Positions 6,186 to 13,026 of a stretch of DNA of 14,409 bases are shown in pieces. The notes beneath the pieces were generated by a model. That model saw only the letters and a program-made list of their open reading frames with translations, ran no database searches and was not told where the DNA came from. Each line of letters opens with the position of its first letter. The stretch's first letter is position 1. Source of the DNA: JBDIVL01 sp039794405. Lineage in GTDB: Bacteria; Planctomycetota; Brocadiia; Brocadiales; Brocadiaceae. Location: assembly GCA_039794405.1 (NCBI GenBank), contig JBDIVL010000067.1, positions 1-14,409 of the forward strand, given 5' to 3'. Both the position numbers and the translations under genes were made by a program.

Positions 6186-7805
6186 TTAATGTCTATGTGC
6201 GTGTGGAAGAGGCCCTGACTCTTCTTTTTCTTCTGGTATTTCTCCAATAATAGCATTCGTTGTAAGCAGTAAACCCGCAATGCTGGTACCATTCTGCAGC
6301 GCTACTTTTACCACTTTCGCCGGATCAACAATGCCTGCCGCAACCATATCTACATATTGTTCGCGAAAAGCATCGTAACCAAAGTTACCTGTACCCTCTT
6401 TTACCTTTTCCAACACGACAACACCTTCAAGACCGGCATTTTCTGCAATTTGCTGGATAGGTCTTTCGACAGCCTTTCTAACAATATATACTCCGGTCTT
6501 CTCATCATCCTTGGCTGGTATTGAATCCAGAACCTTCGATGCCCTTATCAAAGCAACCCCGCCACCAGGCAGAATACCCTCTTCAACAGCGGCCCTTGTC
6601 GCATGGACAGCATCCTCAACGCGGAGTTTTCTTTCCTTCATTTCCGCCTCTGTGGCAGCACCGACATTAATTCGCGCGATCCCACCGGAAAGCTTTGCAA
6701 GCCGTTCTTGTAACTTTTCTCGGTCATAATCAGAAGTTGTTGTATCCAGCTCTGCTTTAATCTGGGATATCCTTCCCTGAACTTCTTTTGGGTCTCCGGC
6801 ACCTTCAATAATCGTTGTTGCATCTTTATTCATCACAACTTTCTTTGCCGTGCCCAGATCTTTAAGCTCTAAACGAGAGACCTGTATGCCTAAATCCTCA
6901 AATATCGCCCTTGCCCCTGTAAGTGCTGCAATATCATCGAGCATAGCCCTCCTTCGGTCACCAAAACCCGGCGCTTTGACGGCAGCACATTGTAAGGTAC
7001 CCCGGAGCTTATTGACCACAAGGGTACTAAGTGCCTCTCCCTCCATATCCTCAGAGATAACAACAAGCGGTCTGCCTGATTTTGCAACCTTTTCTAACAA
7101 TGGAACAAAATCCTTAATCGAAGATATTTTCTTCTCGTGAACCAGGATATAGGGATTCTCAAATATAACCTCCATTGTCTCAGGGGAAGTAACAAAATAG
7201 GGAGACGAATAACCCTTATCAAATTGCATCCCTTCAACTAAATCAACCGTAGTCTGCAAACTTTTTCCCTCTTCCACGGTAATAACACCGTCTTTACCTA
7301 CCTTTTCCATTGCATCCGCTATCTGGTTGCCTATTTCTTCATCATTATTTGCAGCTATGGTGGCAATTTGTGCAATTTCTTTCTTCCCTGATATCTTGAT
7401 ACTCATCCTCGTAAGCTCTTTGGTCAAAGCATCTACAGCCTTTTCAATACCGCATTTGATAGCCATAGGATTCGCCCCTGCGGTAATATTTTTTATACCC
7501 TCCTCAAATATGGCCTCTGCTAAGAGAGTCGCTGTAGAGGTACCATCACCCACGGTATCGTTTGTCTTTGAGGCGACCTCTTTAACGATCTTTGCACCCA
7601 TATCTTCATATGGGTCTTCGAGCTCAATCTCTTTTGCAACAGTAACACCGTCGTTAACTACAGCCGGTGAACCAAAACTTTTTTCAATAACGACGTTACG
7701 CCCTTTTGGTCCCAGAGTAACCTTAACGGCCTGGGCCAACTTTTTGATGCCTCTCTTCACTGACTCGCTGGCTTCGTGTCCATAAAGAATCTTTTTTGCA
7801 GCCAT
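6186..7805 (-). CDS. groEL: Chaperonin GroEL (Cpn60) with a short His-rich C-terminus
   Basis: GroEL is the ATP-driven folding chamber that works with GroES. All hallmark blocks are present: VTLGPKGRNVVIEKSFG, NDGVTVAKEIELEDPYEDMGA, the ATP-binding NDTVGDGTSTATLLAEA, and near the end EEGILPGGGVAL and the GNFGYDA region. The tail is odd: instead of GGM repeats it ends EESGPLPHAHRH, with three His in the last five residues. Two ATGs stand side by side at 7808 and 7805. The AGGAGG ribosome site leaves only two bases before the first and five before the second, so 7805 is the likelier start (539 residues, MAAKKILYG). groES lies 20 bp upstream, so they form one operon. Length and sequence otherwise ordinary. 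Confidence 0.97.
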   Translation of the reverse strand: MAAKKILYGHEASESVKRGIKKLAQAVKVTLGPKGRNVVIEKSFGSPAVVNDGVTVAKEIELEDPYEDMGAKIVKEVASKTNDTVGDGTSTATLLAEAIFEEGIKNITAGANPMAIKCGIEKAVDALTKELTRMSIKISGKKEIAQIATIAANNDEEIGNQIADAMEKVGKDGVITVEEGKSLQTTVDLVEGMQFDKGYSSPYFVTSPETMEVIFENPYILVHEKKISSIKDFVPLLEKVAKSGRPLVVISEDMEGEALSTLVVNKLRGTLQCAAVKAPGFGDRRRAMLDDIAALTGARAIFEDLGIQVSRLELKDLGTAKKVVMNKDATTIIEGAGDPKEVQGRISQIKAELDTTTSDYDREKLQERLAKLSGGIARINVGAATEAEMKERKLRVEDAVHATRAAVEEGILPGGGVALIRASKVLDSIPAKDDEKTGVYIVRKAVERPIQQIAENAGLEGVVVLEKVKEGTGNFGYDAFREQYVDMVAAGIVDPAKVVKVALQNGTSIAGLLLTTNAIIGEIPEEKEESGPLPHAHRH

Positions 7806-7828
7806 CATTACCTCCTAAACCTAAAATA

Positions 7829-8116
7829 TTATTCAATTACCGCGAGAATATCATCCTCAGACATCAATAAATACTCTTCACCATCGACCTTTACCTCAGT
7901 CCCCCCATAAGAGTTAAATATCACCCTATCACCTTTTTTTACCTGAAAACTTGCCCGTCCACCACTCTTCAATAATTTTCCATCTCCAAGGGCAACAACC
8001 TTACCCTCTGTTGGCTTTTCCTTAGCCGTATCCGGTAATACAATGCCCCCTCGTGTCTTGCTCTCAACCTCAACCCTCTTTATCAATAACTTTTCACCTA
8101 ATGGCCTTACACTCAT
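7829..8116 (-). CDS. groES: Co-chaperonin GroES (Cpn10)
   Basis: GroES is the lid of the GroEL folding chamber. The 95-residue protein has RPLGEKLLIKR at the start, the mobile loop with SKTRGGIVLPDTAKEKP (about 19-35), GKVVALGDGK, the KKGDRVIFNSYGGTEVKVDGEEYL strand pair and the closing SEDDILAVIE. It is full length for the family. AAAGGAG lies about 12 bases before the ATG, a longer gap than usual. It is the first gene of the groES-groEL operon. A CIRCE operator (TTAGCACTC-N9-GAGTGCTAA) was looked for upstream and not found, so HrcA control is not indicated. Confidence 0.97.
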   Translation of the reverse strand: MSVRPLGEKLLIKRVEVESKTRGGIVLPDTAKEKPTEGKVVALGDGKLLKSGGRASFQVKKGDRVIFNSYGGTEVKVDGEEYLLMSEDDILAVIE

Positions 8117-8376
8117 GATTTAAAACCACTCCTTTCTCTTATTAATCCAACAAAAATCCCTTATCAACCCATATCTTTATCTGTTATTCTAAGAGACAAT
8201 AATTTTAGCAAACTTATACAGGATTAAAGAAATATTTCGTAATTGTTCTGGTTCACTATTCGCAGTTGGAGAGAGGCAAAGATGGAAAGATCTGAAGAAA
8301 GCAAAACAACCAACCGTGAATCTTGGATCTGACAACCTGAGTAGTTACAATATTTCATTGTAATAATATAACTCCA
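8117..8376. other. Intergenic region upstream of groES
   Basis: This 260-bp stretch must hold the groES promoter and the 3' end of the response regulator transcript. No CIRCE element, sigma32-type promoter or convincing 17-bp-spaced promoter could be picked out. The best minus-strand candidate, TTGATA-N17-TAATAA, would place transcription start on top of the ribosome site. A 16-codon plus-strand frame at 8282-8332 follows a GGAGAGAGG but is probably chance. Confidence 0.4.
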
Positions 8377-8781
8377 TTACTTCCAATAGTACTTAGCAAT
8401 AACCTGTTCAACAGAGTCTTGTAATATATTAATGTTGATCGGTTTCGGTATCAGTGTATAGGCATCTGCACTGATAAGATCTATTTGTAGTTCCTTTGTT
8501 ATCTCCGCAGATATAAAAATGCAGGGAATGTACAGTTGCATCTCTTTCTTAATAATCTGAAATGTTTCAAGACCACTATAGTCAGAAAGATGTACATCCA
8601 GAATCAGAAGATGCACATCCACCATTTTGGCTATCTTTACCGCCTCTCGACCACAACTGGCAAGATACGTAGTATAGCCCTTAGGCTCAAATAATTCTCT
8701 TAAGCTAGCACGACACCCTTCATCGTCATCTGTTATAAGAAGTGAATAGTGTCCTGCATGTGGATCTAATAATGACATCAT
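8377..8781 (-). CDS. Single-domain (receiver-only) response regulator
   Basis: A CheY-like receiver without an output domain, so it probably acts through protein contact or a phosphorelay. Using the 134-residue product (MMSLLDPHAGH start), the acid cluster is TDDDE (Asp18-20), the phospho-acceptor is Asp62 in LLILDVHLSD, the switch Ser is Ser91 in CIFISAE, and the conserved Lys is Lys113 in IPKPI. The domain is complete. The frame opens further upstream to 8835, but AAAGGA stands seven bases before the ATG pair at 8781 and nothing comparable precedes 8835, so the shorter start is chosen. No intact histidine kinase is adjacent; a possible decayed one lies upstream on the same strand. The signal and partner are unknown. 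Confidence 0.88.
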   Translation of the reverse strand: MMSLLDPHAGHYSLLITDDDEGCRASLRELFEPKGYTTYLASCGREAVKIAKMVDVHLLILDVHLSDYSGLETFQIIKKEMQLYIPCIFISAEITKELQIDLISADAYTLIPKPININILQDSVEQVIAKYYWK

Positions 8782-9109
8782 AGTTGAATCCTTTATGAAT
8801 TTTACTGGTTTTAAGATTAGCAAATCATATACCAATAAATCTTTATAACTTATTCAAAAATTAACAATAAACCATCGTAATTTTATATATCAATTCATCA
8901 TTTCCAATAATAGTCATAAGTTGTATAATAATTTATGTTTATTATTTATCAAGGCAAAGCTGAATTGAAAATTATTCTACAGATTTTCTTTTTATTTATC
9001 AATAATTTTATCCCTGTTATTATTTACCATTTAACATAATATTGCCATTTTGACACCTTAAATACCCATAAACATTTATCACTGTCACTATGGCAGATAT
9101 GCTTCTTCT

Positions 9110-9188
9110 TTAAACATTATTTGGAAGTTGGAAGCAAACAGAAATTTTACAAGGTGTACCCTTTTGAATCGGTTATGGTAATACCGCC
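9110..9188 (-). pseudogene. Possible C-terminal relic of a histidine kinase ATPase domain
   Basis: On the minus strand, GGITITDSK (9188-9162) continues, after one extra base, as GTPCKISVCFQLPNNV and a stop at 9110-9112. This matches the closing pattern of histidine-kinase ATPase domains (GG-I-x-V-x-S-x-x-G-x-G-T-x-F-x-I-x-LP). A stop codon stands directly before GG, and the preceding codons read GIYHIYRNI, faintly like the GLYISRNI-type helix after the G2 box. It lies upstream of the orphan response regulator on the same strand. What is seen is short and frameshifted; assigning it to a kinase is inference. Confidence 0.3.
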
Positions 9189-9252
9189 CTATATATTACG
9201 ATATATATGATAAATACCTTCTTGATTAAGAAACAGCAGATTCATATAATCT

Positions 9253-9390
9253 CTAGCAAGATAAAACCTCTTTACCAAAAATAGGTGTAAAATGAAAAAT
9301 GTAAATCCAATACATCAAAATAGGCATAATAGCCAGGAGCGTTAAGCCCATAGAATAGATATGTTGCGTGATTACTCTAAAAACAGACAT
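9253..9390 (-). CDS. Small open frame with one membrane segment (relic or small protein)
   Basis: A 45-codon frame starts MSVFRVITQHIY, continues with a strongly hydrophobic stretch from GLTLLAIMPILMYWIYIF, and ends GKEVLSC. It is open only between two in-frame stops and has no ribosome site, so it may be the leftover N-terminal membrane segment of a decayed sensor protein together with the relic at 9110-9188. Part of it overlaps the left arm of the inverted repeat at 9353-9381. A genuine small membrane protein is possible but not supported by a start signal. Confidence 0.22.
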   Translation of the reverse strand: MSVFRVITQHIYSMGLTLLAIMPILMYWIYIFHFTPIFGKEVLSC

Positions 9391-9510
9391 AACTTATTAT
9401 AATGTTAAGACTTACAGCTACTGCGCTAGATATACCCTCTGTGATATCATAATTTATTATACGGTATATACTTAGAAACAGATTTTAAGTAATCGCGCAA
9501 CAAGTCTAAT
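9353..9510. repeat. Imperfect inverted repeat bounding about 158 bp
   Basis: The left arm (9353-9381) and right arm (9483-9510) are reverse complements over about 28 bp with one gap and about five mismatches; the core is TGTTGCG-Y-GATTACT. The interior is AT-rich and has no open frame. The form resembles a decayed miniature inverted-repeat element or an old inverted duplication. No clear target-site duplication was found. Confidence 0.45.
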
Positions 9511-9631
9511 AAAAGAAACCGTAATAACAGCCGCAAAAGGGAGAACGAAGAGTCAAAAGAGAAAAAATAACCATAACGATATTGTACAGGGTGAAAGGAG
9601 TTTGCCGTCCATAAGGTCCGCCTCATTCATT

Positions 9632-9665
9632 ATACTACATACTACCTGATACTACATACTACCTG
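9632..9665. repeat. Perfect 17-bp tandem duplication
   Basis: ATACTACATACTACCTG occurs twice without a gap (9632-9648, 9649-9665). The unit itself contains ATACTAC-type sub-repeats. It lies about 140 bp upstream of the prenyltransferase start. Confidence 0.85.
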
Positions 9666-9802
9666 GATTGATACATACGGGATTTATCCTCCACCGTTAG
9701 CACCACATTATCGGCGCTACAAATTCTTACGAAACAATAAAATCTGTTATCACTATTTTCGTTAAGGCATATTTTGACAATCAGGAATCCGAAAGGTCGA
9801 AA

Positions 9803-10675
9803 ATGATTTTCTCACGTTTATTCAAAAAGATTTTTTCAATACTTGACTTAATAAAATTCCCACATACGATATTCTCGCTGCCTTTCTCTATAATAAGCGC
9901 CTTTCTTGCGGCAAACGGAACTATGCCCGGCGCTAAACAGTTGTTATTAATCCTTGGTGCACTCGTAATGGCACGTAGTGCCGCTATGTCCTTTAATCGG
10001 CTGGTTGATACCAGTTACGATATCCATAATCCCCGTACCGCCTATCGTGTTGCATTACAGGAGAAAATTGGCAGGAAAAATGTGTGGGTCTTTACCATAT
10101 TCTGTATCATACTTTTCATTACCTGCGCCTGGTTGTTAAACCGGCTGGCCTTTTATATGTCCCCGCTGGCCATTATCATTATTTTTGGGTATTCATACAC
10201 AAAGCGGTTCACACATTTATCCCATTTTTTCCTTGGCCTTGCGTTGGCGCTTTCACCAATTGGTGCGTGGATAGGAATTCAGGGAACATTATCTATCACA
10301 CCCTTCCTGCTCGCATTTGCCGTAATCTTATGGACGGCAGGATTCGATATCATATATGCATGCCAGGACCTGGAACATGACAGGAAGTTAGGATTACATT
10401 CTATTCCAAAAAAGTTAGGCATCAAAGGGGCATTAATACTTTCCACCATTCTACACCTTCTCATGGTTTTGGTACTGTTAACACTGCCAAGATACACAGA
10501 TTTGGGAATCATTTACCTGACCGGGGTATTCATCACCACTGCCTTATTATTCTATGAACATTCACTCGTAGCGCCCGGGGACCTATCTAGAATCAACATG
10601 GCCTTTTTTACCGTTAACGGGATCATCAGCATGGGTCTTATGGGCATAACCTTAATAGACATCTTTGCATGGTAA
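9803..10675 (+). CDS. mqnP: UbiA-family polyprenyltransferase, MqnP type (menaquinone biosynthesis)
   Basis: This integral membrane enzyme transfers a polyprenyl chain to an aromatic acceptor. The 290-residue protein has eight or nine hydrophobic segments and both UbiA Asp motifs: NRLVDTSYD (65-73) after ARSAAMSF, and DIIYACQDLEHDRKLGLHSIP (182-201, with D189 and D193). The ARSAAM and YACQDxExDxxxGLHSIP wording is that of the MqnP group, which prenylates the futalosine-pathway intermediate, rather than of E. coli UbiA. Menaquinone is the expected quinone in anammox bacteria. The segment after NPRT (AYRVALQEKIG) departs from the common NRELPAGK. AAAGG six bases before the ATG supports the start. 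No other quinone gene is adjacent; a plain 4-hydroxybenzoate prenyltransferase remains an alternative. Confidence 0.85.
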   Translation: MIFSRLFKKIFSILDLIKFPHTIFSLPFSIISAFLAANGTMPGAKQLLLILGALVMARSAAMSFNRLVDTSYDIHNPRTAYRVALQEKIGRKNVWVFTIFCIILFITCAWLLNRLAFYMSPLAIIIIFGYSYTKRFTHLSHFFLGLALALSPIGAWIGIQGTLSITPFLLAFAVILWTAGFDIIYACQDLEHDRKLGLHSIPKKLGIKGALILSTILHLLMVLVLLTLPRYTDLGIIYLTGVFITTALLFYEHSLVAPGDLSRINMAFFTVNGIISMGLMGITLIDIFAW

Positions 10676-10711
10676 ATCTGAAGTTTGGTTCCCCGTTGTA
10701 GGAGAGTGTGT

Positions 10712-10742
10712 AAAGGGCTGTTTAGTGGTAGAATAGCCTTTT
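10712..10742. terminator. Weak, possibly bidirectional terminator between convergent genes
   Basis: AAAGGGCT (10712-10719) pairs with AGCCTTT (10735-10741) with one bulge across a 15-nt loop, and T residues follow on the plus strand. It lies between the plus-strand prenyltransferase stop and the minus-strand DUF2905 stop. The stem is short, so the call is tentative. Confidence 0.3.
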
Positions 10743-10965
10743 ATCTTCTGCTTAATAACCACATAATTAAGGAAAGGATAATACTGATAATGATACTGGT
10801 TGTAAGAGGAAAGTAAAAATGGAAATTTTTTTTGTGAACAACGATATCACCGGGAAGTTTCCCAATGAAAGGTATCTTATTCCCGAACATAAATAGCCCC
10901 CCTATTGCAATCAAAATAATACCCAGAATTATTAAAACCTTACCAAAAGCACCAAATCCATCCAT
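10741..10965 (-). CDS. DUF2905 small membrane protein
   Basis: A 74-residue protein with two membrane helices (about 9-28 and 52-71) joined by a loop KIPFIGKLPGDIVVHKKNFHFYFP. The GKLPGDI followed by a YFPLTTSI-type stretch is the recognisable core of DUF2905, a widespread bacterial family of unknown function. Length is normal for the family. GAGGT stands eight bases before the ATG. It converges with the prenyltransferase gene, and the minus-strand DUF3820 gene lies 41 bp upstream, so these two small genes may be transcribed together. No function can be assigned from sequence. Confidence 0.88.
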   Translation of the reverse strand: MDGFGAFGKVLIILGIILIAIGGLFMFGNKIPFIGKLPGDIVVHKKNFHFYFPLTTSIIISIILSLIMWLLSRR

Positions 10966-11006
10966 AATGATCGACCTCGTTTTTCGATTTGTTTGAACTT
11001 AATGAA

Positions 11007-11240
11007 TTACCGTAGCGGTTTCAATAAGTGTTCTAATCCATTCAATTTGATCTCATAGACACACTTGAGCATGTCGCCAAGTTGCCCTTCCGGGAACCCT
11101 TTTTGAGCAAACCACACAAGATAAGCCTCAGGCAAATCGATCAATAACCGTCCCTTATATTTGCCAAACGGCATATGTGTACGTACGAGTTTTAAAAGAT
11201 ACTCTTTATCGGGAAACATATCGTTCATATTCTTCGACAC
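11007..11240 (-). CDS. DUF3820 family protein
   Basis: A 77-residue soluble protein containing MPFGKYKGRLLIDLPEAYL followed by VWFAQKGFPEGQLG and ending GLEHLLKPLR, which together are the hallmark of DUF3820, a small cytoplasmic family of unknown function. The frame opens with GTG at 11240; two in-frame ATGs at 11228 and 11219 are alternatives and none has a clear ribosome site. Since the family core begins at about EYLLKL, any of the three gives a complete domain. It lies just upstream of the DUF2905 gene on the same strand. Confidence 0.85.
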   Translation of the reverse strand: MSKNMNDMFPDKEYLLKLVRTHMPFGKYKGRLLIDLPEAYLVWFAQKGFPEGQLGDMLKCVYEIKLNGLEHLLKPLR

Positions 11241-11591
11241 GTATAAATGCTGGCTACTTGGTTTATTTTAATAAAAAACACATTTTTTTGAAATATTTTC
11301 TAAAAAGACACGAGAAATCCCAATCATCCAGTCCCATTTCAGATTTTGAACTTTGGATTTTGACATTTGATATTTGTCGTCTTCCCTTTCAAGGCAAAAT
11401 AACTTATAATGTTGTAAATGTCTTCTCTGTGATGTATCTTCACAAATGCGTCAACTTTTAGATGTAAAATACAGGATGCACGATACCTTTTATCTTGCAT
11501 CTTACTTTTCATTGGTCTGAGGCTCCGTCACGCTAACAATCATTAGCCGTAGTTGACAAGAGAAAAATATTTTTAAAAGGGGAAAATATCC
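11241..11591. other. 351-bp intergenic region between divergent DUF3820 and HNH genes
   Basis: No gene is seen. TTGACA occurs near 11360 and TATAAT near 11404 on the plus strand but they do not pair at normal spacing. 11475-11485 and 11491-11501 form an 11-bp stem with one mismatch and a 5-nt loop, followed by TTACTTTTC. The second copy of the dispersed repeat lies at 11511-11536, immediately upstream of the HNH gene leader. Confidence 0.45.
11511..11536. repeat. Dispersed intergenic repeat, copy 2
   Basis: ATTGGTCTGAGGCTCCGTCA and the bases after it match 3820-3845 at about 21 of 26 positions; the similarity seems to extend a little upstream (TACTTT). In this copy the inner GAGGC/GCCTC hairpin is broken by substitutions. 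GCTAACAAT adjoins it, a string also found near 3701. Confidence 0.45.
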
Positions 11592-11909
11592 ATGTCTGAA
11601 TGGATTCATATAGAGAAAAATCCGAAACATATTGCCAGGGAAAAGCTGAAGGCCCAGGAGATGAGAAAATCTCAGTGGTGGAAGAACAAGATTTCCCAGG
11701 GGATATGCTATTACTGCCAGGCAACTTTCCTCCCGGACGAACTTACCATGGACCATGTGGTTCCTTTATCGAGGGGAGGCAGAAGTACAAAAGGGAATGT
11801 CGTCCCGTGTTGTAAGGCATGTAATAATAAGAAAAAATATTTAACCCCGGTGGAAATCGTATTAAACAAATTAAAGCGGCAGGATACAGCAGAACATTTT
11901 GAGAAATGA
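11592..11909 (+). CDS. Small HNH-endonuclease-fold protein
   Basis: A 105-residue protein with one HNH/treble-clef domain. C39-x-x-C42 and C74-x-x-C77 should hold the structural zinc. The catalytic block reads MDHVVPLSRGG (53-63, with D54-H55), then N69 in KGNVVPCC and N78-N79 after the second Cys pair, so the H-N-N set is intact. It begins with a basic MSEWIHIEKNPKHIARE stretch seen in other short stand-alone HNH proteins. The substrate is unknown: such proteins can be nicking or repair nucleases, or relatives of mobile-element nucleases. AGGGG nine bases before the ATG supports the start. An 8-bp stem with a bulge (11913-11933) follows the stop but lacks a T-tract. No toxin, phage or restriction partner is adjacent. 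Confidence 0.85.
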   Translation: MSEWIHIEKNPKHIAREKLKAQEMRKSQWWKNKISQGICYYCQATFLPDELTMDHVVPLSRGGRSTKGNVVPCCKACNNKKKYLTPVEIVLNKLKRQDTAEHFEK

Positions 11910-12087
11910 AACACTGAACTGTTAAACAGCAGTACAAAATGATCTGCTTTTGCCAAAAAATCACATCCTGAAATACTCTCGCGGGTTATCTTTTTATACT
12001 ACATCTTTCTCCCGGACACCGGCTGCTGCTTTTATGTCAGATGTCTCCATCAGTAAAAACATGGTGCGTTCATTCACCCTACCTGAT

Positions 12088-12468
12088 TTACGATTTTTGT
12101 TTTATTTCAATCAGGTTGCCGGAAAAATCCTTGAGGAAGTACACGGTCTTATCCTTGTGCCTTCCCATGATAATGTCCACGTTGGACTGCCGGGCATTTT
12201 CTGTGACCTCTGAAAAATTATCCAGCATGATACCGAAATGGGTGAAATTAGGGTTGGCGTGATGAAAATCAGATATGAATACCTCTACCTTTATCCCTGT
12301 CTTTTCAAAAACGAGTACTTTGATCTGCTGAGAAAGGGAAAACAATTGCTCTGAAAGTTCCGGGGCCAGGAGAATTTCTTTCGTCTTTTCAAGACCTAAA
12401 AAATCCTGATAAAACCGCAGTGCTTGCTCTTCACTCTTATTCGTGATACCAATATGATTTAATTCCAT
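12088..12468 (-). CDS. VOC-superfamily (glyoxalase/bleomycin-resistance fold) protein
   Basis: A 126-residue protein with the paired beta-alpha-beta-beta-beta units of the VOC fold. The four expected metal-ligand positions are filled: His5 in LNHIGI, Glu62 in VEVFIS, His77 in FTHFGI and Glu121 in GNLIEIK, so a metal-dependent activity is likely. Substrate cannot be told; lactoylglutathione lyase, methylmalonyl-CoA epimerase and dioxygenase relatives share these features. An in-frame TAG seven codons upstream leaves the ATG at 12468 as the only start, though no ribosome site precedes it. It is convergent with the HNH gene and stands alone. Confidence 0.82.
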   Translation of the reverse strand: MELNHIGITNKSEEQALRFYQDFLGLEKTKEILLAPELSEQLFSLSQQIKVLVFEKTGIKVEVFISDFHHANPNFTHFGIMLDNFSEVTENARQSNVDIIMGRHKDKTVYFLKDFSGNLIEIKQKS

Positions 12469-12543
12469 GCCGTATTGTAACGACTAATCGCTCGATATGC
12501 AAGCATAAGATGTTTGGGTAGAATCGCGTTTATTATAGCGATC

Positions 12544-13026
12544 TCAAAACAAAATGTCACATGGCATAGCAGATTTTGCCAGGAATATAGGGCTTCTGAA
12601 GACTATAAAAGTGACATTTTGTTTTAACATTACTATACATAGTAAACATTTTATAACAGGTAATGAATTAAAAGAGCCCCCAGTGGATTGAATAACCTGC
12701 GATAATCCCGATTTGAAATACTCAAATGAATCAGCCAGAACCACGATATGAAATATCGTCTTCCTCTCAATGGCAACAGCTCTGGCCAGCAAAGATTGTG
12801 TAATCATCCCCATACCGGCATCGATAAAAAATGGTCGAAAAGAACCTCCAATTCCCTCTGATTGGATATCAACAAGAATACTGAGAGATCCTGGCAGCGT
12901 TAATGGATGATACGGCTCCTCAGGAAGAACGAAGATCTTTATTCCCCGGCTTTTCTTTTTTCTCATAATTGTTGACAAAATCTTCATAATTGCCCCATTG
13001 GGAGCGTGAAATCCAATGGATTTCAC
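12544..13026 (-). CDS. Hypothetical protein whose 3' end lies in a palindromic element
   Basis: I do not recognise this family. The 160-codon frame opens with GTG at 13026, but ATG at 12987 (MKILSTIMRKKKSRG) has GGGG at a suitable distance and may be the true start, giving 147 residues. Residues about 28-115 (from IKIFVLPEEPYHPLTLPGS through LADSFEYFKSGLSQVI) look like a genuine soluble alpha/beta protein. The last 26 codons, from about KQNVTFIVF to CDILF, are encoded entirely by the inverted-repeat element at 12546-12625 and the stop codon overlaps its first base. The original C-terminus was therefore probably replaced or cut off by insertion. A spurious frame cannot be excluded. Confidence 0.5.
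   Translation of the reverse strand: MKSIGFHAPNGAIMKILSTIMRKKKSRGIKIFVLPEEPYHPLTLPGSLSILVDIQSEGIGGSFRPFFIDAGMGMITQSLLARAVAIERKTIFHIVVLADSFEYFKSGLSQVIQSTGGSFNSLPVIKCLLCIVMLKQNVTFIVFRSPIFLAKSAMPCDILF
12546..12625. repeat. Palindromic element with perfect 15-bp inverted repeats
   Basis: AAAACAAAATGTCAC (12546-12560) and its exact reverse complement GTGACATTTTGTTTT (12611-12625) enclose 50 bp. A nested TGGCA/TGCCA pair lies inside near the left arm. From TGTCAC to GTGACA the core is 62 bp with TGT...ACA ends, as in several insertion-sequence families, so a miniature element or solo fused ends is a reasonable reading. A long-loop hairpin at the 3' end of the minus-strand gene is the alternative. 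Confidence 0.6.

Larger units (their letters stand above)
8836..9802. other. 967-bp AT-rich gene-poor gap
   Basis: No full gene is present. From 8836 to about 9110 it is simple AT-rich DNA that should include the response-regulator promoter. 9110-9390 (minus strand) has coding-like remains that could come from a sensor kinase. 9353-9510 is bounded by an imperfect inverted repeat of about 28 bp. 9632-9665 is a 17-bp perfect tandem duplication. 9666-9802 is the leader of the prenyltransferase gene; TTGACA occurs at 9774 but without a suitable -10. Confidence 0.6.

Noticed and set aside
7327..7785. Plus-strand open frame of 152 codons
   Set aside because: It lies entirely opposite groEL, has no ribosome site, and is a typical shadow of a strongly coding antisense gene; the same holds for 6511-6729 and 6850-7140.
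8282..8332. Sixteen-codon plus-strand frame (MERSEESKTTNRESWI) after a GGAGAGAGG
   Set aside because: Ribosome-like sequence is only purine-rich low complexity, no promoter is visible, and the peptide has no recognisable feature.
8117..8376. CIRCE/HrcA operator upstream of groES
   Set aside because: No TTAGCACTC or GAGTGCTAA arm, even degenerate, could be found on either strand.
9353..9510. CRISPR-like or tRNA-like structure in the long gap
   Set aside because: Only one inverted pair and no regularly spaced direct repeats; no cloverleaf could be drawn.
11502..11756. Minus-strand frames opposite the HNH gene
   Set aside because: The plus-strand frame carries the complete HNH motif set, so the antisense and out-of-frame readings (also 11600-11815 and 11711-11964) are shadows.
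11592..11909. HNH protein as part of a defence or toxin system
   Set aside because: No restriction, toxin-antitoxin, phage or abortive-infection partner is adjacent; the neighbours are housekeeping or unknown small genes.
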